From assembly GCA_003220795.1 (NCBI GenBank), contig QHTK01000043.1:1-64000 (forward strand): 64,000 bases of DNA, given 5' to 3'. A program made the position numbers and the translations under genes. Below the pieces are notes generated by a model. It saw only the letters and a program-made list of their open reading frames with translations. It searched no databases and had not been told where the DNA came from. The stretch comes from Gemmatimonadota bacterium (GTDB lineage Bacteria; Gemmatimonadota; Gemmatimonadetes; Gemmatimonadales; GWC2-71-9). Every line of letters begins with the position of its first letter. Position 1 is the stretch's first letter. Below, piece by piece: positions 33,775-42,294 of the stretch.

Positions 33775-36042
33775 TCAGCGGCCCCTCCCCCGGAAGACGA
33801 TTCGCCTGAACTGAATTACCCCCGCCGCCCGCAACTTGTACAGATAGACCCCCGGCGGCAGTTCCCGCCCGTCGTCGGCGCGGCCGTCCCACATGAGCCG
33901 CGCATCGCAGGTGGGGCCTCCGGGTCCGCTGCGCCCGTAGCGGCCTGCCGGAAGGATCCCGGGAAAGTCGGGCCCCGGCACGAAACGTCGCACCGCGTTG
34001 CCGCGCAGGTCGAGGACCGCGAGCTCGACCACCGCGGCGCTCGCAAGATCGAACCAGAGGCAGGTCGAATCCCGTCCCGCAGCGGGGAAGGGGTTCGGAA
34101 AGTTCTGGTACAGTAGCGTGGTCGGCGGAATCGACCCGTCGACCACCATGAAGACGCCCTGGCTCGGCACCAGGCTCGTGTCGACACCCGCGTGCACCAC
34201 GAGGGACCATACGTAGGCGGCATCGCGCTCGAGCGGTCGGGGCATCTGGAACACGGTATCGCTCAAGCCCGCGATGCTGAATTCGGGGAAGGCGGCGAAC
34301 GCGCCGCCGGCACGCCGCACCATGAGGTCGTAGCTGAGCGGTCCCGGGGGCACGCTCACCGCAGGCGAGTGCCACGTGAAGGTCGGGTGAGGGTCCGCGG
34401 TGTTCAAGCCGCCCGGTACCGAGAACGACGTGAGCGTGGCCCAGGGCGGGACCACCAGCGGGCCCACGGCACCCGAGGTCGCCGTGGCACCGGTGGCGGC
34501 CGTGGCGTCGACCCGCCAGAACAGTGGCCGTCCCGGCTTGAGCGGCCGGCGCAGGGCGTAGCTCGACGCGCCGGTCAGCGTATCGACGGCGAGGTACTTG
34601 AGGCCTGAGTCCCGCGCGACCCGGAGACGATAGGTGATCGGCGTGGCGAAGGGCGGGGGACCGTCTACCGACCACGAGAAGTACGGCGTGATCGACGCCA
34701 ATACCGGCCCGGCGGGCGTGAGGGGCACGACGCCCGTCGGGAACACCGCGCTGGCGGCCACGTCGGGACGGCCCCAGCCCCGCAGGCTGTCCGGTGCGGC
34801 CCGATTGGCCGCGTACGCGGCGAGCGCGTGGCGGAGCGCACCCGGCCCGAGCGCGGGGTGGAGCTGCTTGAGCAGCGCAGCCGCGGCCGCGACCAACGGC
34901 GTCGCGAACGACGTGCCATTCAACCGGCGCACCCCGTTGGGGCCGCTCAGCACGCAGACCAGCACACCCGGGGCGGTGAGGTCGGGCTTCAGACGGCCGT
35001 CCGCCGTCGGCCCGCGTGCCGAGAAGCCGGCGAGCGTGCCGAGCGAGTCCTCGGCGCCCACCGTGATCACCGAGTCAGCGTCGCCCGGCGTGACCAGGGT
35101 CCGGAAGCCGGGTCCGTCGTTCCCGGCCGCCGTCACGACGAGCATGCCGTGGGCGGCGGCGCTCTCCGCCGCCACGGTCGTTACCGCCACGTGGCCGTTC
35201 AAGTCCGCCGGCGTGTACGTGAAGCCGTCGTCGAACCGGAGATAGCCGAGGCTCGACGACACGATGTCGACGCCGATCGAATCGGCCCACTCGAGCGCCT
35301 GCACGTAGTTCATCTCCTCGATCCGCGTTTCGCTGCGCACGTCCTCGGTCTTGGCGAGCAGGTACGCCGCCCCGGGCGCGATCCCGCGGAGCCGGCTCGG
35401 GACGCGTCCCGCGAACAGCGACCAGACCGCCGTGCCGTGGAACTGCGCACCCGGTTGGTCGTTCGGCTCGTCCCGAACCACGGAGTCGCCGAACACAAAG
35501 TCGTGTTGCGCCGTCACCGTGACGCCCGCGAACGCGGGATCCGCGGTGTTGAATCCGCCGTCCAAGATGGCGACGCGCACGCCGCTCGCGTCATAGCCCG
35601 CGTCGGCGAGCGGGCGTAGGTCGAGCTGGCGGTACGGCATCTCGGAGGGTCCGTACGTCGGGTCGCCCCCCGCGGGGCAGGTGTCGGTGGCAGCCGCGAC
35701 GACGAGGGCCGCATCGGGTCCCGGCAGGAGGCGCCAGCGCCCCGCCGGCTGGATGCGGCGCAGCATGGCGTCGCGCCCCAGCCGCCGCAGCGCCGCCGTC
35801 GGCGCATCCGCGCCCAGCGCGTGCAGCCAGCGGCTGTGGACGCGGAGGCGTGCGCCCGCGGCGGCGGCGCTCTCCGCCGCGCGCGCCAGCGGGACGTCGG
35901 GGCGCACGAACAGCCAGACGGTGAGCGTCGTGTCCCGCTGCCACATGCGCGCCAGCACCGGAGACACGGCGGGCCGCTGCGCTACCAGGCCGGCCGGAAA
36001 GGCGAGGGCGAAGAGCGCAGCGGCCCGGAGGGACCGTGGCAC
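33775..36042 (-). CDS. Secreted S8 serine protease with FlgD/T9SS-like C-terminal domain
   Basis: This 755-residue subtilase has a signal peptide (ending LVAQ) and an N-terminal inhibitor-like region. The catalytic triad is Asp in VAILDGGFN, His in FHGTAVWS, and Ser in NGTSFATPLV. Two fibronectin/Ig-like modules follow. The last 90 residues contain LYQNFPNPF, a pattern known from FlgD-Ig and type A sorting domains of type IX secretion clients. No type IX genes are in the window. It is probably an exported, surface or extracellular protease. It lies just downstream of smc on the minus strand. Confidence 0.9.
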   Translation of the reverse strand: MPRSLRAAALFALAFPAGLVAQRPAVSPVLARMWQRDTTLTVWLFVRPDVPLARAAESAAAAGARLRVHSRWLHALGADAPTAALRRLGRDAMLRRIQPAGRWRLLPGPDAALVVAAATDTCPAGGDPTYGPSEMPYRQLDLRPLADAGYDASGVRVAILDGGFNTADPAFAGVTVTAQHDFVFGDSVVRDEPNDQPGAQFHGTAVWSLFAGRVPSRLRGIAPGAAYLLAKTEDVRSETRIEEMNYVQALEWADSIGVDIVSSSLGYLRFDDGFTYTPADLNGHVAVTTVAAESAAAHGMLVVTAAGNDGPGFRTLVTPGDADSVITVGAEDSLGTLAGFSARGPTADGRLKPDLTAPGVLVCVLSGPNGVRRLNGTSFATPLVAAAAALLKQLHPALGPGALRHALAAYAANRAAPDSLRGWGRPDVAASAVFPTGVVPLTPAGPVLASITPYFSWSVDGPPPFATPITYRLRVARDSGLKYLAVDTLTGASSYALRRPLKPGRPLFWRVDATAATGATATSGAVGPLVVPPWATLTSFSVPGGLNTADPHPTFTWHSPAVSVPPGPLSYDLMVRRAGGAFAAFPEFSIAGLSDTVFQMPRPLERDAAYVWSLVVHAGVDTSLVPSQGVFMVVDGSIPPTTLLYQNFPNPFPAAGRDSTCLWFDLASAAVVELAVLDLRGNAVRRFVPGPDFPGILPAGRYGRSGPGGPTCDARLMWDGRADDGRELPPGVYLYKLRAAGVIQFRRIVFRGRGR

Positions 36043-36047
36043 GGGGA

Positions 36048-39000
36048 TTACACCGGTTCCATCTGGCCCAGGCGCACGCCCACGATCGTCGAGACCCCGG
36101 GCTCCTGCATCGTGACGCCGTACACGGCGTCGGCCGCCTGCATGGTGCGCGGGTTGTGTGTGATGACGATGAACTGCGTCTGATCCTTGAACTCGGCGAG
36201 CAGCCGGACGTAGCGGCCCACGTTGGCGTCGTCCAGCGGGGCATCCACTTCGTCGAGCAGGCAGAACGGGCTCGGTTTCGTGAGGAAGATGGCGAAGAGC
36301 AGCGATACGGCGACCAGCGTGCGCTCACCCGAAGAGAGCAGATGGATACGCTGCGTCCGCTTGCCGCGCGGCGCCGCGTGGATCTCGATCTCGCTCTCCA
36401 GCGGCTCGTCCTCATTGGCGAGCCGCACGTCGCACTCGCCACCGCCGAACAGCGTCTGGAAGACCGTGCGGAAGTGGTCGCGCACCTTCCCGAACGACTC
36501 CAGGAACATCCCCTTCGCGGTTTGATCGATCTCGCGCGCCGCCTGCTGCAGCGATTGGCGCGCGGTCACGAGGTCGTCCCGCTGCGTCATCAAGAACTCG
36601 AGCCGCTTCGTTTCCTCGCCGTGCTCCTCCACCGCCAGCGCATTGACCGGACCCACCGCGTCGATGGCGGTCCGGAGTCTGTCGTCTTCCTGGCGGAGCC
36701 ATTCGATGTCGCCGGGCACTTCCGGCGCGGCGGCCAGCAGCTGATCGAGCGGCTTGCGCCATTCGGCCTCGACCCGTTCAACGAGCCCGCGCTTGCGCCC
36801 CAGGATCTCGGTGCGCTCGACCTCGAGCTTGTGCTCTTCCGCGCCGAGCACGTCGAGGCCTTTGCGGGGCTCTTCGAGCGCCGCCTCCGCCTCCGCGAGT
36901 CGCGCGTCCGCCTCCTCGACGCCTGCCCCGGCCTCCCGGGCCGCGGTGTCGAGGGCGCCGAGCGCGAGACGACGCTCCTGGAGCGCGTCGGTCCACTCGC
37001 CCTGCTGCGCGGTCTGGGCCGCGAGCTCGCGGTCGATGGTCGCCATCTCGTCGGCGAGGCTGGCCCCCTGGCGGCGCGCCTCGGCCGCGTCTGCGGCGGC
37101 CCGTTCGGCGCGCGCGCGGGCCGCGGCGAGGTGGGCCTCCCCCTGGGCCGTCTCGACCTGCCAGCGCACGCGCTGCTCGCGCGCGGCCTCCTGCTGTGCC
37201 TCCAGCTCCACCAGCCGGGCGCGCTCGGCCCCGAGGCGCTCGTCCAGCCGCACCCGCTCGACCTCGTGGCGCTCGAGCTCGGCACGCACGGTCGCCAGGC
37301 GGGCCTCCACCTCCGCCAGCCGGGCCGACAACCGCTCGACCTGCGCCGTGGCGTCCGCCGCCTCGCGCTGGGTGTGGGCTGCCGCGCGCTCGGCGTCGCC
37401 TTTCAAAGCACCCGCCTCGAGCTGTTGGGCACGGGCCCGCTCTGCCGCCGCTCCCGCGGCCGCGAACTCGGCTTCCGCGGCGGTCAGGGCGCCGAGCGTG
37501 CCCTCCAACCGCGTCGTCGCCGCCGCCCGACGCGTCTCCGCCTCCCCCAGCTCCTGCGCGAGCGCCTCGAGCTCGGCGCGCCGCTCGAGCGGGCCGCCCG
37601 CGGCGGCGCCGGTGAGGAACACCGCGCCGTTCGCGCGGCGCAGCGCCCGCCCACCGTCGAGCACTTCGTGGCCAGCGAGCAGGGCGCGCACCCACGCTGC
37701 AGCCGGCCCGTCCACGCGCAACTCGTCGGCGAGGGGGTGCCCGTCGGCCGTGCGGCGGGGACCGGGTGCGCAGGGCAACAGCACGAGCGGACCGGGCCGG
37801 GTCCGCTCGTGCCATTGGCGCACCGCCTCCACGGCGGCGTCGTCGCGTACCAGAACCGCGTGCAACCACTCCCCGAGCAGCTGCTCGGCGAGCTGGGCGT
37901 CACGTCGATCGGTGCGCACAAAATCCGACAGTGGACCCAACACGACGTCACCGAATTGCGCCTTGTCCCGCAGCAGGGCCTGGGCGCCCGGAGCGAGGCC
38001 AACCCGCTGCCGCTCGAGCTCGGCGAGCGCGTCCCGCCGCGCGGTCACCTGCGCGAGCGCTTCTTCCGTCTGGCGCTGCGCGGGGCGGTCGTGCGTCTCC
38101 TGCTCCTTCAGCTCGGCCACGCGGCGCCGCGTTCGCTCCAGGCCCTCCGCCGCCTGCGCCGCCGCCTGCGCCTGCGCCGCGGCCTCCCGCGCCCGCGCCG
38201 TCACCTGGGCGGCGGCGGCCCACTCCGCCTCCGCGCGGGCGGCGCGCTCGCCGGATGCCTGGGCGAGCTGCTGGCCCAGCTCCCCCCGCTCTCGCTCGAG
38301 CGCGGCGCGCTCGCCGTCGAGCGCCCGGGACGCCTCGGCGCGACGCTGCAGATCCTCCTCGAGCTCGCGCACCGCCGTGCGCTGCGCCTGCAGCCGGTCA
38401 CGGCTTTCCTGCTCGAGCGTGCTGCGGCCTTCCAGCTCGCGCTGCACCGTGGCCAGATCGCGCTCGGCGGCAGCGCATTCCGCTGTCGCGGCGATCCGCT
38501 CGCGCTCCGCCTGGGCCGCCCGCGCTTCCTCTTGCTCGCGGTGCAGTTCGGCCGTGGCACGCCGCTGGCCCGCGTTGCGCAACCGTTCGGCGGCCAAGGC
38601 GAGATCGCCCTCGAGCCGCCCGACTTCGAGCTTCGCGTCGCCCAGACGCCGCTCCTCCTCGGTGCGGCGCGCTTCCGCGGAATGTCGCGCCTGAACCCGC
38701 GCCTCTCGCTCGCGCTCGGCGTCCGCCAGCCGCGCGCGCTCCGCCGGCAGTGATGCGGCGAGCTCCGCCGCGCGCTGGCCCAGCCGGCCCAGCGCGATCT
38801 CAAAATCCTCGAGCTCGCGCCGCACCAGCGTCAGTGCGACCCCGAAGCGTTCCTCGATCATCTTGCCGTACCGCTCCGCCTTGCCGCGCTGCCGCGCGAG
38901 CGAGCGCACCTGGGTCTGCACCTCGCCGATCAGGTCATCGAGGCGCGCCAGGTCCGCCGCCGTCTCCTCGAGCCGCCGCTCGGTGCTCTTCTTCCGGTCG

Positions 39001-39512
39001 CGGTACAGCCCGATCCCCGCCGCCTCCTCGAACAAGGCCCGCCGCTCCTCGGCTTTCTCGGAGAGCAGCGCCTCGATCATGCGGGCTTCCATCACCACGG
39101 CGGCGTCGGCGCCGAGACCGGTGCCGCGCAGCAGGTCCTGAATATCCCGCAGGCGGACCGGCGAGCGGTTGAGGAGGTATTCGCTCTGCCCGGACCGGGA
39201 CAACCGGCGTGTGACCAGCACCTCCTGGTATGCGAGCGGGAGGGTACCGTCGGAGTTGTCGAACACCAGCGACACTTCCGTCACGTTCACGGGGCGCCGG
39301 CCGGTCGACCCTTGGAAGATCACGTCCTCCATTTTCCCGCCGCGCAGCAAGCGGGGCGATTGCTCGCCCAACACCCACCGTACGGCGTCGGAGATGTTCG
39401 ACTTGCCGCATCCGTTCGGGCCCACGATCGCGGTGACACCGGCCTCGAACGGCAGCTCCACCGTTCCCGCAAACGATTTGAAGCCCGACAGCTCGAGTCG
39501 GGTCAATCTCAT
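36048..39512 (-). CDS. smc: Chromosome segregation protein SMC
   Basis: SMC forms condensin-like rings that compact and separate chromosomes with ScpA and ScpB. The 1154-residue protein has a Walker A head (GPNGCGKSN) with DAVRWVLGEQS, two long coiled-coil arms rich in Ala, Arg and Glu, a hinge near the middle (FGDVVLGPLSDFV), and the C-terminal head with LLSSGERTL and LLDEVDAPLDDANV. The signature loop is LSSGE rather than LSGGE. ScpA and ScpB are not in this window. It overlaps the next gene by ATGA. Confidence 0.96.
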   Translation of the reverse strand: MRLTRLELSGFKSFAGTVELPFEAGVTAIVGPNGCGKSNISDAVRWVLGEQSPRLLRGGKMEDVIFQGSTGRRPVNVTEVSLVFDNSDGTLPLAYQEVLVTRRLSRSGQSEYLLNRSPVRLRDIQDLLRGTGLGADAAVVMEARMIEALLSEKAEERRALFEEAAGIGLYRDRKKSTERRLEETAADLARLDDLIGEVQTQVRSLARQRGKAERYGKMIEERFGVALTLVRRELEDFEIALGRLGQRAAELAASLPAERARLADAEREREARVQARHSAEARRTEEERRLGDAKLEVGRLEGDLALAAERLRNAGQRRATAELHREQEEARAAQAERERIAATAECAAAERDLATVQRELEGRSTLEQESRDRLQAQRTAVRELEEDLQRRAEASRALDGERAALERERGELGQQLAQASGERAARAEAEWAAAAQVTARAREAAAQAQAAAQAAEGLERTRRRVAELKEQETHDRPAQRQTEEALAQVTARRDALAELERQRVGLAPGAQALLRDKAQFGDVVLGPLSDFVRTDRRDAQLAEQLLGEWLHAVLVRDDAAVEAVRQWHERTRPGPLVLLPCAPGPRRTADGHPLADELRVDGPAAAWVRALLAGHEVLDGGRALRRANGAVFLTGAAAGGPLERRAELEALAQELGEAETRRAAATTRLEGTLGALTAAEAEFAAAGAAAERARAQQLEAGALKGDAERAAAHTQREAADATAQVERLSARLAEVEARLATVRAELERHEVERVRLDERLGAERARLVELEAQQEAAREQRVRWQVETAQGEAHLAAARARAERAAADAAEARRQGASLADEMATIDRELAAQTAQQGEWTDALQERRLALGALDTAAREAGAGVEEADARLAEAEAALEEPRKGLDVLGAEEHKLEVERTEILGRKRGLVERVEAEWRKPLDQLLAAAPEVPGDIEWLRQEDDRLRTAIDAVGPVNALAVEEHGEETKRLEFLMTQRDDLVTARQSLQQAAREIDQTAKGMFLESFGKVRDHFRTVFQTLFGGGECDVRLANEDEPLESEIEIHAAPRGKRTQRIHLLSSGERTLVAVSLLFAIFLTKPSPFCLLDEVDAPLDDANVGRYVRLLAEFKDQTQFIVITHNPRTMQAADAVYGVTMQEPGVSTIVGVRLGQMEPV

Positions 39513-40801
39513 TGTCTGGTCCTCGTGCGTGTCACGAGCGTGGCGTGGACGTGGGCGCGCTTGAGCTGCGCCTCGGCGAGACTCGCCTGGTCGGGCGTTT
39601 CGAACGCGCCCACGAGCAGGGCGCCGTCGCTACCCCACGAGACGGCCGGAATGCCCCGGGCGCGCAGCCGATCGGGTCGCCCGGTCTGGGCCAGCGAGAG
39701 GGAATACGGTGCCCGCAACAGGTCCCCTTGGCCCTTGGGGGTCACCCGGTTCGCCCACAGCGCGGCGCGCGCCAGCACGGCCGAGTCACGAGTCGTAAAG
39801 GCGCCGGCGAGCACTCGATACCACAGGGCGGCGCCTCCCCCCCGGCGTCCCTCGAGCGCGACCGGCGTCACAAAGGCGGGCAAGTGTTCGCGTGAGGCCA
39901 GGCGATCGACCAGCGCCAGCGCCTTGTCGGCTCTGGCATACGCGGCGAGCTGGACCGTCCAGGGGAGCGTGTCGAGTCGAGGCGTCGGCACGGGGGTCGG
40001 CCGCGCCCGCTGCGGGGGAGGCGCCGGGCTGGCCGCGCGGTGTTCGGCACCGCTCGCCCGAAAGGACTCTCCGCCGGTGGCGAATAACACCCACCCCACG
40101 GCGGCCCCTCCTATGAGCGTCGCCGCGACGACGGCGGGGCGGGTGCGACGGCTCACGCTCCGCCCGTCGGCGCGTGCCGGGGGTGCGGGACGCGCCATCC
40201 GCGGCGTCGCCGCGGGGACCTCCGGTTCAGGCGTCCAGCGCTCTCGGACCACGCCCACCAACGGGATGCCGCGCTCGAGCGCCGCGCTGATCCCCTGGCC
40301 GATGGACGACTCGGGCTCGAAGCCGTCAGGCGAGAGCACGATCAAGCCATCCGGCACGGCCGAGAGCCGGGCGAGCGCGCCGGCCGAGAGATAGAGCAGC
40401 AGCAGCGCTCCCTCCACGCGGAACCCGCCGTGCAGCTTCTTCCAGCGCTCGTGTCCGAACACGTCGCCGGGGTGCGCCGTGTACGCGCCCGCAGCGATGA
40501 AGAAGACGTGGTCCACCTCGTGAGCCGCCTTGGTGAGCGATACGCCGTACTCGAACGCGTCGACGATCCCTTCGCTCGGCGTGAGGCCTACCACCTCATG
40601 CAGGGTGGGATCTTCGATCCAGAGGTCGACGAGCGCGACCCGGCGCCCGTGCTGGGCCGCCGCGCGGGCGACGTCCCAGGCCGCCGCCGTGGCCCATTTC
40701 AGGTCCCCGGTTGCGGGCACGAGTGCGACGAGCGCGTGCCCGTCGACGAGCGGAGGGATCAGGTTGTCGAGACGCGAGCGCGGCAGCGGTCGTGCGCTCA
40801 T
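39509..40801 (-). CDS. ParA-like/SPOR-like membrane protein
   Basis: This 430-residue protein has an N-terminal region shaped like a MinD/ParA ATPase (VALVPATGDLKWATAAAWDVARAA, ALVDLWIEDPTLHE). The Walker A position reads PATGDLKWAT without the lysine-glycine pattern of a real P-loop, so ATP binding is doubtful. A membrane helix follows (about 222-240), then a Pro-rich linker and a C-terminal region of two alpha/beta repeats resembling SPOR, which would bind denuded peptidoglycan at the septum. It is co-translated with smc, suggesting a link between chromosome and division. The function is inferred. Confidence 0.65.
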   Translation of the reverse strand: MSARPLPRSRLDNLIPPLVDGHALVALVPATGDLKWATAAAWDVARAAAQHGRRVALVDLWIEDPTLHEVVGLTPSEGIVDAFEYGVSLTKAAHEVDHVFFIAAGAYTAHPGDVFGHERWKKLHGGFRVEGALLLLYLSAGALARLSAVPDGLIVLSPDGFEPESSIGQGISAALERGIPLVGVVRERWTPEPEVPAATPRMARPAPPARADGRSVSRRTRPAVVAATLIGGAAVGWVLFATGGESFRASGAEHRAASPAPPPQRARPTPVPTPRLDTLPWTVQLAAYARADKALALVDRLASREHLPAFVTPVALEGRRGGGAALWYRVLAGAFTTRDSAVLARAALWANRVTPKGQGDLLRAPYSLSLAQTGRPDRLRARGIPAVSWGSDGALLVGAFETPDQASLAEAQLKRAHVHATLVTRTRTRQ

Positions 40802-42231
40802 GGCGTCGGCTGATAGATCCAGTATGGCCGGCCGAGCTTCCGCCCGATCGCCTCCGCCTGCGCGCGGGTCGGGTACGGACCCAGCACGACACGGTAACCG
40901 TCGTCAGGCCCGTGTGGCGCCAGCACCCGCGCGGTCAACCCCGCCCGACTGAGCTGCTGGGCCATCTCGCTCGACCAAGCTTCGTTCTGCGACGTCGATA
41001 CCTGCACGTACAGCAACCCTTCTCCCGCGACCACCGAGTCGCCAGTTGCCGCGCCCGCAGCCACTGCAGCGCCCGGCTGACCGGACGGGACCGCCGCCTC
41101 CGCGAACGCCGAGCGATAACTCCCGCGTGGCCGCCAGCCGGTCAGGATCCACTGATCGGTGCCGCCCCCTTTCACGCGACCGGTCACGGCCAGGGAGTCG
41201 GGCCGGTACGCGGCGACATCGTCCCCCTGCCGCACGAGTAGCGAGCCGTCCGGAGCGATCGCGGGCAGATCTACGCGCCACGCCGTCGCCACCGAGCCCA
41301 CCAGTCGTTTCACCGGCAGGTCGACGATCCACGCCGAGTCGCCGACCGTTGGACGCGCCAGGAGCCACCGCCCCAACGGATCGAGGCGGATCGTGGCCGC
41401 CGGTGTGGGCAGCGCCACGCCGTCGATCTCGGTGCGGTCGTAGCGGTCGATCACGGCGAGCCCGGGTTCCGTGCGCCGCGCTACGTAGATGCGGTGGCCG
41501 GAAGGAGAGAACACGAGCGCGCGCGGGTGGTCCTCGAGCCGGACGAATGCCGGCTCGCGCCGCCCCAGCGCGTCCATCAACAGCACACCCGAATCGCTCG
41601 CGACGGCGATGAGATCGCCCCAGCGCGTCGCCGCCACGTCGCCCCCGGCGGGAATGGTCCGGCTGGTCGGTGGTTGATCGGCTGCGGCCGTGATGAGCTT
41701 GGGAGGATCGACGGCGACCAGGCGCTGGTCGGTGCCGCCGAACAGCTCCCGTGGCACCCCGCCCAGGGGTTGGGGCCAGGCGAAGCGCACCCGGCGGGCG
41801 AGCGACACCACGCGCCGCTTCGTGTCCACCGTGTACAAGGTGCCGTCGGGGCCGAGCGCCGCCTGCACGATCCCCGTCACCACGGTGTCGACGCGACCGC
41901 TCCCCAAGTCGAGCGACAGCACGTCCTGCTTCGCGGTCATGACGAACAGGAACTCGGACTCCGGGTCGAGCCCGATGACGCTCGCGACGGCTGGCAGCTG
42001 GCCGTGAATGGTGTTGGGGACTTCGACCAAGTCCGGGAGGCGATACGCCCGTGGCGCGCCGCCCCGGGCGACCACGCGCAGCGCCATGCCGGCGGTGCGG
42101 GCCCCGCCTACGGGGGATCGCGTAACCGATTGTGTCGTCTTTTGTTGAGACGAGCGACCCGCGGGTGCTCGGGACCGGCAGCCCGCCAGCGCCAGGGAGG
42201 CGAGGACGCAGAACCACCCACGGGTAAGCAA
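40798..42231 (-). CDS. Lipoprotein with beta-propeller-like and SPOR domains
   Basis: This 477-residue protein starts at TTG 42231 with a lipobox (LASLALAGC). The middle, about residues 70-360, is a series of short repeats (FSPSGHRIYVARR, IDRYDRTEIDGVAL) that look like a beta-propeller. The C-terminal 70 residues match SPOR (LYVQVSTSQNEAWSSEMAQQL, VVLGPYPTRAQAEAIGRKLG), which binds septal glycan. It overlaps the ParA/SPOR gene by ATGA. A perfect 12-bp hairpin lies just before the start codon and contains the ribosome-binding site. Confidence 0.75.
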   Translation of the reverse strand: MLTRGWFCVLASLALAGCRSRAPAGRSSQQKTTQSVTRSPVGGARTAGMALRVVARGGAPRAYRLPDLVEVPNTIHGQLPAVASVIGLDPESEFLFVMTAKQDVLSLDLGSGRVDTVVTGIVQAALGPDGTLYTVDTKRRVVSLARRVRFAWPQPLGGVPRELFGGTDQRLVAVDPPKLITAAADQPPTSRTIPAGGDVAATRWGDLIAVASDSGVLLMDALGRREPAFVRLEDHPRALVFSPSGHRIYVARRTEPGLAVIDRYDRTEIDGVALPTPAATIRLDPLGRWLLARPTVGDSAWIVDLPVKRLVGSVATAWRVDLPAIAPDGSLLVRQGDDVAAYRPDSLAVTGRVKGGGTDQWILTGWRPRGSYRSAFAEAAVPSGQPGAAVAAGAATGDSVVAGEGLLYVQVSTSQNEAWSSEMAQQLSRAGLTARVLAPHGPDDGYRVVLGPYPTRAQAEAIGRKLGRPYWIYQPTP

Positions 42232-42232
42232 A

Positions 42233-42269
42233 TGGCCTCGCCGGACAAGATAGACAACCGGCGAGGCCA
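42233..42269 (-). promoter_or_regulatory. Perfect 12-bp hairpin abutting the lipoprotein start
   Basis: TGGCCTCGCCGG (42233-42244) is an exact complement of CCGGCGAGGCCA (42258-42269), with a 13-base loop. It lies 25 bases after the stop of the protease/propeller gene and directly before the TTG start at 42231. The only SD-like GAGG is in the arm next to the start, so it may be a terminator, an attenuator or a translational block. Confidence 0.75.
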
Positions 42270-42294
42270 GCGCAAGTGTTTTAGCGATACGGAG

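Noticed and set aside
36036..38753. A 905-codon open frame on the plus strand opposite smc
   Set aside because: It is a shadow caused by high GC and the regular Ala/Glu/Arg codons of the coiled coil. Its composition is Arg/Leu/Pro/His-rich and it shows no domain; SMC on the other strand is certain.
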